Made by a program: the position numbers and the translations under genes. This document shows, piece by piece, positions 54,706-64,000 of a stretch of 64,000 nucleotides of DNA. The stretch is taken from NCBI GenBank assembly GCA_950295325.1, contig OX485805.1, positions 13,302,501 to 13,366,500 on the forward strand, written 5' to 3'. The first letter of the stretch is position 1; each line of letters begins with the position of its first letter. This DNA is from Polytrichum commune. Taxonomy: Eukaryota; Streptophyta; Polytrichopsida; Polytrichales; Polytrichaceae. The notes under the pieces are model-generated. The model saw only the letters and a program-made list of their open reading frames with translations, was not told the DNA's origin and made no database searches.

Positions 54706-56512
54706 GTTATTACTATACCGATAGGTATCAATAAAGTCCTTCCAACATTAAGCCAACTTCCTACAAACAATAGAGTCTTCTAGAAAACACATGTTCTCTA
54801 CAAACAATACAGTCTTCTAGAAACAAAAGTCCTTCCTCACTAAATAACTTCTTTGGGCCAAAAAGGTTATCATATATTACTACTTAAGGTAGTCAAATAC
54901 TTTAGTCGGTACCTAGTATTACTAGTTTAGGTACTTTTGAAGTTGACTCTCAACATTACACAACTCTTTGGTTGTGTTCCATGGGCCATGTATCACGTGA
55001 GCATAGTTATTGTTTATTTCCGAGATTCCCCATTTATTCGGGTATTCGGAGTATTCGGGTTGTGTGCTGTGAAATTTTCAATGAGCAATTAAAAAAATTA
55101 GAGTTTTTTAAAGTCACAACCTGTTTCTTTGGAAAGGGACCATCATGTAACTACTTAGTAATGTTAGGCTTCCTCGGATTTTCTTTCTTTCTTGTTTCTT
55201 TTTATTGTTATCATTTTGTGTTGTTTGGTAGTCATAACAAATATCACTAGTCTTAAGGCAAGTCATTGCATCCACTTTAGTGGTTGGTTCTTAGCATGTA
55301 GCATTACTGAGTTTCATTCCAATATTGAACTTATTAGTCTGAAATGCCTCGAGGCAAATTATTGGGATTTTAGTCCACAACACTTGTCAGAGGATTGGGG
55401 CAATACAATTTGAAGCTTTTTTGGATCAATTTGGGGTCTTTGATCCCAAAATAGATGTTAAATTATATTTAATAATGTAATATGAAGGCTCTAACATAGT
55501 TATCAACTTTCTCATCCTCCCCCTCCCCCATGGTAGGTATTAAGAAACTTTATCCAAGTTAATGTATCCATATGACTTGAAACATGGGAGATGAGTTATT
55601 TGTAGGATGGGAATGGGGTATGAAACACCATACCTAGATTTTCAAATCATGAATTTAAGGGCTCGACAATGCTCCACCCAACCATTGATGACAATATATG
55701 ATTTAGACAGTAGAGAGTAAAACCAATTATGCTATATTTATTTAGAAATGAATAAGATGTTCATTTAAATATCAACATATACCGTGGGGGGTGGGATGGG
55801 GGGAAGTGAAAATTGTCCCCTACATGTTCGATTTGAAAAATCATTCTCATAATAATAAATTTTCATGTGTTGTGCTATCATTCTATATGAACACAAATGA
55901 AATAATTCAGGGGTAAAATGATTGCTATAAGTGTGGAGGTTCCAAGTCAAATCATTAAGATTACATATAATTAAATGTAAGATCTAGGGCCTTTTCCTTT
56001 AGCTCAAGCAAATGAGGATCCTCAATGTTGTCCACTAACACAACATCAATACATTTGGCCACTATCTTTCTTGTGGTTGCACAAATCTAGACATATGGAT
56101 TTACAACCCAGAGTTGATAGAACCCATCTTGCACCTTGTCATTGTAACCTAAGTTGCCCTTTACATAGAAACAAGGTTTTACAAGTTGATAAGATATCAA
56201 ACACATGAATTGGATTGGAGCCCTAGACTGCAACAGGGAATCAAGTGCTCTCCTAATTTTGCCAAACACAAAGTATCATATTGATACATGACCCACAATC
56301 GACAATGAGAGGTTATCACCAATACAAACAAGATTTAAAGATGTGTTCCATAATGTAGAGGATTTCATAAAATATATGGACACTAAGCTTTTATCATATT
56401 CAACCATGATACTTACAAACAATTAGAAGACTTCAATCCGATATTTTGTAATGAACTTCAATTTGTATTACTAAAATCATGGGGCAGTTGAACCGAGTAT
56501 GTGAGTTGAGAC
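54706..56512. other. Gene-free stretch
   Basis: A 92-codon frame at 54972-55250 has a hydrophobic end but no family signature. Tandem-like TAGAAAACACATGTTCTCTA/TCTAGAAAC words occur near 54780-54820. I call nothing. Confidence 0.4.
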
Positions 56513-56515
56513 TTA

Positions 56516-57050
56516 GGGGTTGTTTACACCATGGACTGTAAAGTCATCCCAAGGTCCCGTAAAATTTGTGATTGGTTGTTGAACTCATCCCAAGACCACT
56601 TCGGTTTACACCAAGGAAAAAAAATGTTAGAGTGAGTATGGAGTTTGAGGTCCCCAAAAGACATAATTTAAGGCCTATATTATCCCACTGGTATGGTCCA
56701 ATGGGTTTTGCGGTGGGAGAGGCAAAAGAGGTGCTCTCGTAGAAAAAGGCAAAGGCCCATGATAGAGAAATGATGTTATAATAAATATTTAATGATTTTT
56801 TTGGGGGGAAGAGAAGATGAAGAGAAGAGAAGACAAAAGAATGGTCAAACTTGACCTATTCGGACATATATTAAAAAAATCAACACATTCACTTTCTGGT
56901 GCATGGTCATTCCTCTTGGTCTACACCTAATGAGGGGCCCAAAGGCTTTATAAATTGATTTTTTTAATAAATCAGACCATGCAAGTTGGACCATGATAAA
57001 AGGCCATCTTTCATAGTCCAACTTCATGGTCCATGATGTAAAACCATCCC
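56516..57050. mobile_element. Tourist-like element, complete
   Basis: It is flanked by TTA (56513-56515 and 57051-57053). The left end is GGGGTTGTTTACACCATGGA and the reverse-strand right end is GGGATGGTTTTACATCATGG. Length 535 bp, with no convincing frame. It is colinear with the truncated copy at 34516-35020. Confidence 0.8.
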
Positions 57051-57053
57051 TTA

Positions 57054-60000
57054 GGATTGCCTTCATTGGCATGTACTTCCTGCCCTTAATTCTCTAATGC
57101 ATCCCTCATTTCATTGCAAGGTTATCACAAATCCTCAAACCTTTGAGATTAATCTCTTCTTCATCTACTGAGAGGATCTTAATCAATGAACGGGGAGAAG
57201 CGACCGCTAGATTACAGATGAACCAGTTGAAGTTCAAAACTTCAGGAAAATTACCCATCATTTTAGAATAATTAATGGAATATACCTTAAATCAATAATA
57301 AAGAAAAACCAAAAGATCACAACATGTAACCGATTGGACTTGGATACAGTAGGGTTTTGATCAATTATGCCCAAAAATCTCCTCGGGCACTGATCTTGTT
57401 CAGCTGAGATTGGACTTCATAAGTTAGAAAGGTACTTATATATATAATTGAAGTATGAAATTATATGTTCTATGATGTATATAATATCTAATATATTGGT
57501 TTATTGCTAAGTAAGTAATTTAAGACTTCTCAAATATTAAGATATTATCAATTTAAAATATATACTAATTAGTAATTCAATTTTAAATGTATGAAATTTA
57601 TCACATAATTAACATATGAAATACTAAAATTTAGGATGTAGGGTTTAGAGAAGCTAGATTAAACCTATATTAGGCATTGTGAGGATACAACCGGTTATCA
57701 ATTTGTTATCAAATGGTTGTCACATGCGAATGATGAGAATGCATGGTTTGTCATGATGTTTGTTGAGTTGTTATGATGTGGAATAGAGTGGAAAACTTAA
57801 TTGTTGTTGTTGTTTGTTTGTTTGTTTGTTTGTTTTAAAAATAAATTTTAAATTTTAAATAATAATAATTATTATTATTTTGAAATTATTATTCACAACA
57901 ATCACTTCAATCTTCACGATGTGAGTATGTCTTGAGCTACGTAGTAGTGTGATAACTTTTATTTGATATTTTCAACATTTATGTTTGAGTTTATTTTCAC
58001 AACTTGAATGAATGAAGGAGTCTCATAGTGCCGGCTTACTTAGTAGATGCTATTCAACGACTTCAAAATATTAAGGTGATGACTTCTGATGAGGTGAGTT
58101 CATTAAATGTTTGGGTTTATTAGTTATGCATAAATTAGATTCAAATGTGAATTTTGGATTGGGTTATTTTGTCGTTTAACCTTAGAATTTTGACGTTGTT
58201 TTTAATGAGATATTAAACAACATTTACTATTGGGTCCCCCTTCATCATATGAACCAAGATCATCGGCAAAAAATGGGCAGGAGAAACTAGAAAATACGGT
58301 GCAAAATCATATAAGGTCAAATGAATATGACGTAAGCAAGCTGAAGGAGGAGATAAAAGAAATTGAAAGATGAAATAAAAGAACTATGAGAGAAAATAAA
58401 AAAGAAGAAAGAACAGTGAAGAATATTGCCCATGCTTCGGGATCAAAAATGAGAAAAAACCTTGAACAGAAGTTGTAGTTCGTACGCCAATAAATAATAA
58501 GCTATGATCAATAGATAATTAGCTTTTGGCAAGAAATAAACATGGTTTGGTATGTGTGAGAAACGTTGACATCGGTAACTATATAATTTTAGAATAAATC
58601 ATGATATCACTATATTCGTTAATTTAAGACTTTCTCTTGTCTCAAATTAATATATGGACCACAACAACATGGTCTAATGTTTGGGTCGTCCTACCTAAAC
58701 CATCTTGATATGAGTTGTTAATTGGGTTCTTGATATGAACACCCGCTTCAAAGTATTTGCATCTTACAACATTCTCCAATATCTGTGTGATTTTATCCAT
58801 GTTCTTATATTTGTAACTGTCTCAAAATGCCGAAAAAATCCCAAATTAACGAATATAGTGATTGATATGTGAAATGATTATTGTGTACTCTACTATGTTT
58901 ACTTGTTCCTTAGGATATATATATATATATAATTATTTATTGTGTTGAGCTGGTCAATTGATTTCCTTATGAAACTTGGTATGAAATTTATGATTAATTA
59001 AGCTAAAATAAAATAATAAATATTATGTAAGAAGAAGATTTATGAGTATTCCGATATCCGATGTGACTACATCGCAAAATGATGAAATGAATGGAATAAA
59101 CGATGCTTATTACTGAAAATTATTTTTGACTTAGTCAATTCACCTCCATAAGGTAAAATTCATTTTCACAAGTGTCTTTCAACTTTACTATATCTACAAT
59201 AAATGAGATGCTTGAATAAAATGTTGACGGTTATTATATTTTTGGAAAAAAAAATTCAACCACCTCCGACTTCAATCAATCCCATCTTTGGTTGAATAAC
59301 TCAATTCTTAGTTTATTTTATAAATTTTAGTGATAATAATTCTTAAGAAAGGTGAGGTTGTTGTATTCATTTAATATAAATAATTTTTATAGTTAATTTA
59401 ATTCTTAATGTTTTTGTTAAATTTACACTTTAATTCCTCTTCTTTTATTGGTAGATAATAATTAGTTTTTATAAATTTTCTCATTGGTTAATGATCTTGG
59501 GGGAAAAATGACTATGGTTTCAAAAGCTTATCACAACTTGCTCTTAAATATAATTTTAGCATGTCTTATATGTGTAGCTAGATACTAAACTTATTTCGAA
59601 CACAAATAATCCTATCTCAAATTTTCAATTTTTTTGTCTAGAAGTTATCATCATTTCTATGAGACAACATTTGATTATGTATTGTTGATTTTATAGCTTC
59701 ATTTTGGCTTGCTAGAGTGTTCATTTTATATGAATTTTATATATCTAGGTAGATATTAAAATTATATTTTTAGTATAGGTAATTTTGTTTCATTTCAAAA
59801 ATCTCACATGAAATTATGGGCATTTTTATGAAAAAACTCATAAAACTTCCAATCTTCTTTAAAAAAACATTTTAAATTAAAAAGGTCATATTAGTTTTTA
59901 AGCCATCTTGTATTTAATTATAATAAAAAATTGCATTACAAGGATCTAAGTTATCTACTCTACAGCAACTACATTCAGGTTGGACTAATTAGATGTTTAG

Positions 60001-61415
60001 TATGACTAACTAGAACATTTTTATTAACAAATTTTTTTTGAATATTTGAACAATTTATTTGTGAATTAAAGGTAAGTGCAAACTAACCTTTGGCTTGGAA
60101 CCCCAAGGGATGTTTACTTTATTTTAGAACGTGCGTAGATCATCATCTAAGTTTTTTTTATATAAAAATATTTCTTGCTTGTAAGATGAATTAATCTATT
60201 TAGAGGTTGATCTTTGAAAATAATACAAAAATTTGTTTTAAAGTTGTTTCAACCTCCCTAGACTTTGTATTGTCTTGTCTGGTTCAAACGAGGCCGTTAT
60301 TAACAACAAAGACAGTGGATTATTTTCTAGTTTAGTGTCTCGGGCAGTTGGGATTTGAGAAACTATGGCCATCTATGAATTTGCTACTAGTGATGCTATT
60401 GCATAGGAATATTGATATGGAATCTTTAGAGATTGGGCCTAGGTTTTTTAATTTTTTTATAGGTGTAATCTAACTTCACATGTAGAGGGTTATGCTCATT
60501 TAGAGAGTTTGGAAGGCCTGGAAAAAAAGAACATTTATGGGATAACTTTTTTCACTGGTACTCGATTAAAAGCCCTAGCTTGAAAATCTAACTAGGAACA
60601 TAAACAAGGTGGATGAAATTTCCACCATTGATTTAGTTAGTTTGGAAAACGGGAAGTATATCCAGAAGAAAAATAGTGGGAGCCATTATGATTTTAGAGA
60701 TTCACAACTGATTGCAATGGCAAGTGAAAATGCCAATTTGGAAAATGTGGAGGGATGGGTATTAGTGTTGCTTTTGAGAGATTTTTTGAGACCTCAATTT
60801 TTTTGGTCTTTGGACAAAGAAGTTTCTAGAGATCCAAGTATTGCATGGCAATCTCACAAATAATTGTGAGATTGATGGGTTGTTTGTTTTTTCTGCGAAT
60901 GTGAGATCATTTGTTCTTTCAATAGATTACATAGTGTTCAAAGTTGGGACAAGTTCTTTTGAGCCACCCCAATCATTTGAGTGTAGAAGGGAAGAGACAA
61001 TGTACCAATTAGCACAAAGACCTAACTTTGTGTTGAACATTATTCTTTACTTTTGTTAGTGTAGTGAATGGTGAAATCATAGGGCAAATGCCATCAACTT
61101 ACAACCATGTTGACATCTCTCTACAAGGGAAGTATATTAGTGAAGACAAAGAAATAATTGGTGTGACAATCTTCCTGCATGATTTACTGGCCCTTCTCCT
61201 TGCCGTGAAGATGACCCCCTCTTCATACTCACGGAGATGAATATCTCACAAATGATCCCGTAGCTGGGACTAGGTTTTGTATACAACGTGGATGAGGATT
61301 TGCAAGAAGGAGCACGGATGGACTTGTGCTGGTGTGTACGAGAATGTCACTGAGCATGCATTTGCCACAGGGTGCAAGAATGATTGATGTGGACTATGGG
61401 TGAGAGCAACAAGGA
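57054..61415. other. AT-rich gene-free stretch
   Basis: The base composition is the most AT-rich of the window. It includes (GTTT)n at about 57808-57833 and AT-only palindromes near 57840-57880. An inverted match, CACTATATTCGTTAATTTAAG near 58610 with AATTAACGAATATAGTGATT near 58845, marks a small foldback segment. Frames at 60609-60863 and 60841-61059 lack any domain. Confidence 0.4.
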
Positions 61416-61654
61416 GGCGACAATCTTAACCTTTGAATGCTTTTAGCATGTCCATACTCATAGAGTGTTCATTCTTTGTTATTGGATGATACGAATTCTT
61501 AATCAAACCGTTTTCAAGTTATTTTGTGTGGGTGTTGAGAAAAACAACCTTGCAAACCAACAAGCTACCAGAATCTACAAAAAAAAGTCACAACATGACG
61601 ATCTATATTGGAGAAGTCCAACCAAGATTGTCATGTTCAAATAAGAAGATGGTT
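61416..61654 (+). repeat. Direct repeat, copy 1 (about 240 bp)
   Basis: It matches 63425-63665 at roughly 85-90%, with shared words TGCTTTTAG.ATGTCC, TTTTCAAGTTATT.TGTGTGG, GAGAAAAACAACCTTGCAAA and TATTGGAGAAGTCCAACCAA. The spacing is 2.0 kb. These could be the two ends of a small element or a segmental duplication. Confidence 0.7.
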
Positions 61655-63424
61655 CAACTCGCATGAATTGATCAGATCAAATAGTGGAATACACGATATA
61701 AGCTCCTATTTAAATGCCCACAGCAATCTAAGCTCCTATCAGGTCTTGGAATTGTGCGTTGTTGATCAGGTGAGCGCGGGATTCAGCTGATCTATTTGTG
61801 AGGTAGCTACTTTTTGTGCATGTGACTAGGGGAGTGAAGATTTTTGGTTTTGGCTGCACAAAAACCCAGAGCTATTCATTTCTACTCTTCAGCACAAATT
61901 CTTTTGAATTCGACCAAATCCTTGGGATGTGTTATGCCACAATCGCACGCTTCTGATGTTCCTCATCGTCCTTGCAATCTTCTTTGCGGGTTTTTGTTAG
62001 GTGTAACCTCGTCCTAGACGTAATTTAGAATTTTCAGGGTTTTCTCCGAGGTAGTGATTTGCTCGTAGCAGGTTTGCTTTTGATGTTTGTCTGCACAGGG
62101 AAGATCGTACCCGTAGAATAACATACAACACAATGGTAGAATTGTTGCCCAAAAACAATTATTTTGTGTAAAACCAGACAACACTCTAGGGTGTCGTCCG
62201 GCACCAATGCAGGGTTAGTTACCTGGGGAATGAGCTCTCTCAGGAGTGTGGCAGGTTTGTGTCGTGAAGTCACTACAAACTTGTCCTTGTGTTAGGTATA
62301 ATTCAGCAGAATGAGTCGTGCAGCAAGAATAACACATAATTGATATTCAAAAGGTTGTATTTGGTCTGTTTGAAGTCCCACTCTCTCTCGCATAGTCGTA
62401 TCCTATCATTGCAAACGTTAGTGCAAAAACCTATGTCACGTCACAGTTCCTTAGGCTCATGTCTTCAAAAAAACCAACCTCTCCATAAGAAAATTGGAAA
62501 AAGTTGACATCGAAAGTCGCACTCGAACAACAAACTGTAGTTTTCTTGCCTTCGAGAGCCATGAGATGCTGGCAAGTTATGATCAAATTCTTAAACTGTT
62601 TGCCCCAACTATCCTTCTCTCAACCAATAGGTAGCCGGATTAGCTGTGCAACTGCTTCAAATAAGCAATGTCCACAATCCCAATCCAGAAGGTGATGCAG
62701 AAGTCTACTTTCTCAAATCTCAGACAGTGAAACATCTTCTCGCCAACCACCAAGGTGTATCCAATGGTCATTGAGCGAAAGGGCTAGAATATATAGCGTC
62801 CTGAATCTGTAAACCGAAGGCCTTCTAAAGTCTTCTTCCACTCCTTGGATGGTTGCCAATCCTGTATAATGTATGCATATATTCTACACAAGAGACAGAA
62901 ACTAGAGTTTGTCAAGTTTAGGATGTCAAAATCAAGATTGGCATGGTTTTCCACAGATATCAAACACCAGAGCAGTGTTCCACTTGGACTTCAAGGCTAA
63001 GTCTTCATTCCCTAGAACTTGAGAGAGTGCTTTCTCTCAAGTTTTGTGACTCTACACTTAGAGTATCACTTTAATTTTGTCAAAGGTATGACGAAGACCA
63101 AATTATGAAGACAACAGCTGCAGCAATTCTTCACACAGCAAGTACCACATGCCAAGAACGTTCTCGCTACTAGTAATGTCATGTGCGCTAAATTTGTACA
63201 ATGAGTGACACTATCAGCTTCTCAACTTGTCTTCATGCACTGAAAATCCACTACACCCTTCACTATAAACCTGGATAAATGCAATCAAGTCATCTTGTTT
63301 TCTCTTATCAACTATGCCCATTTATCAGGACAGATGAAATTGCAAACGTTGGACTTCAATTGAATACGACACTTTAGGCTGGCATAAGATATGACTCTCA
63401 GATGCATCTCCATGTGGCGACGAG
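61655..63424. other. Region between the two direct repeats
   Basis: No domain is recognisable. Short phrases read like an exonised or low-complexity sequence, but no splice-linked frame can be built. It contains the first half of an inverted repeat (62255-62332). Confidence 0.4.
62255..62332 (+). repeat. Inverted repeat, left copy (78 bp)
   Basis: GTTTGTGTCGTGAAGTCACT...AGAATGAGTCGTGCAGCAAG matches the reverse strand of 63917-63994 at close to 90%. The right copy ends only 6 bases before the window edge, so the full repeat may extend further. Confidence 0.7.
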
Positions 63425-63665
63425 GAAGCGTCAATCTTAACCCTTAAATGCTTTTAGAATGTCCGATCCATACTCACAGTGTGTTCACTCTTTTGTATTG
63501 GATAATACGAAATCTCCATCAAACTGTTTTCAAGTTATTCTGTGTGGGTGTTGAGAAAAACAACCTTGCAAAACAACAACCTACCAGTATCTACCAAAAA
63601 GTCACAGCACGATCTATATTGGAGAAGTCCAACCAAGATTGTCAAGTTCAAATAAGAAGATGGTT
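63425..63665 (+). repeat. Direct repeat, copy 2
   Basis: Second copy of the repeat at 61416-61654, in the same orientation, with several small indels. Sequence similarity ends at GATGGTT in both copies. Confidence 0.7.
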
Positions 63666-63916
63666 GGCCAAGTGGATAGAGCTCGAGGCATGCACTGAAG
63701 CTCGAATGTCATGGCAGGTTTATCCATAACCATGTTCAGTAGACAAACGAAGTGGGAGTAATTGAATGCGCTAATATACACGATAAGTATCCTCCATGGT
63801 CACCATTTTCTCCCCCATGCCACAAGCACGGTGATACATGAAACTCTAAATTTGTGAAGAAAGTGCAGCATGTGCAAGTAAAGATGCATCTTCCTTACTG
63901 AGTATCCAAACTTGTA

Positions 63917-63994
63917 TTATTCTTTCTGCACGACTCATTCTGCCGAATTATACCTCACACAAGGAGACATTTGTAGTGACTTCACAACACAAAC
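63917..63994 (-). repeat. Inverted repeat, right copy
   Basis: The reverse-strand counterpart of 62255-62332. Together they enclose about 1.6 kb that includes the second direct repeat. Confidence 0.7.
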
Positions 63995-64000
63995 TTTCTA

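Noticed and set aside
60609-61059. Two overlapping frames of 84 and 72 codons
   Set aside because: They overlap in different phases, have no domain and lie in AT-rich repeat DNA.
63655-63720. tRNA-like box A (TGGCCAAGTGGATAG) with GCTCGAATG
   Set aside because: The acceptor, anticodon and T arms do not pair into a cloverleaf, and box B is poor.
1-64000. CRISPR arrays, bacterial operons, organellar DNA or viral genomes
   Set aside because: No regularly spaced repeat-spacer pattern, introns are plentiful, and no organelle gene order or viral structural gene is visible.

Overview
The window looks like nuclear DNA of a land plant: plant-type introns with GT-AG borders, telo-box promoter motifs, Tourist and Stowaway MITEs, a tRNA-derived SINE, and Ty1/copia and Ty3/gypsy retrotransposons. 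Only four host genes are convincing in 64 kb. I cannot name the species. Low gene density and heavy repeat content suggest a medium to large genome, and a non-seed plant is possible but not shown.

Layout. 1-9.7 kb is repeat-rich and gene-poor: a Tourist-like element, a foldback MITE, a long-TIR element with a Stowaway MITE nested in one arm, and a 5'-truncated SINE. 9.9-11.2 kb holds a three-exon gene for mitochondrial ribosomal protein L43 (+). 13.3-17.3 kb holds two minus-strand genes: a small, probably mitochondrial, hydrophilic LEA-like protein and a three-exon TMEM205/DUF4149 membrane protein. 18.2-19.0 kb is a 191-bp satellite-like array rich in GGTTAC and AACCGGTT, with an inverted copy at 21.8-22.0 kb. 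27.0-33.2 kb is a nine-exon minus-strand gene for a DNAJC14-like membrane J-domain protein. 33.6-41.2 kb is diverged repeat and MITE DNA. 51.5-64 kb holds a complete SINE, a 120-bp hairpin MITE, another Tourist-like element and two unresolved repeat pairs.

The striking object is a 9.87-kb retrotransposon at 41635-51505 (minus strand), inserted in the RNase H region of an older Ty1/copia fragment with a 4-bp target duplication (ACTT). Its gene order is gag (two zinc knuckles), retropepsin, a complete C5 cytosine DNA methyltransferase domain, reverse transcriptase, RNase H, DDE integrase and a C-terminal PHD finger. It therefore carries a chromatin writer (DNA methyltransferase) and a candidate chromatin reader (PHD) in one polyprotein.

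Its termini are not ordinary LTRs. In sense orientation the layout is A1-internal-B1-gc-A2-B2, with A of 432 bp and B of 107 bp. Such split direct repeats are known from PAT/Ngaro (DIRS-type) elements, which use a tyrosine recombinase rather than a DDE integrase. The primer-binding position is not tRNA-like. It is a 16-nt perfect complement of a site inside repeat A, as expected for Tf1-style self-priming. The copy is young by repeat identity (431/432 and 107/107) yet carries five in-frame stops, each one C-to-T change from a CGA or CAG codon, and one apparent frameshift.

All exon boundaries were set by eye from splice consensus, reading frame and remembered family patterns. No alignment, search or transcript data were used.
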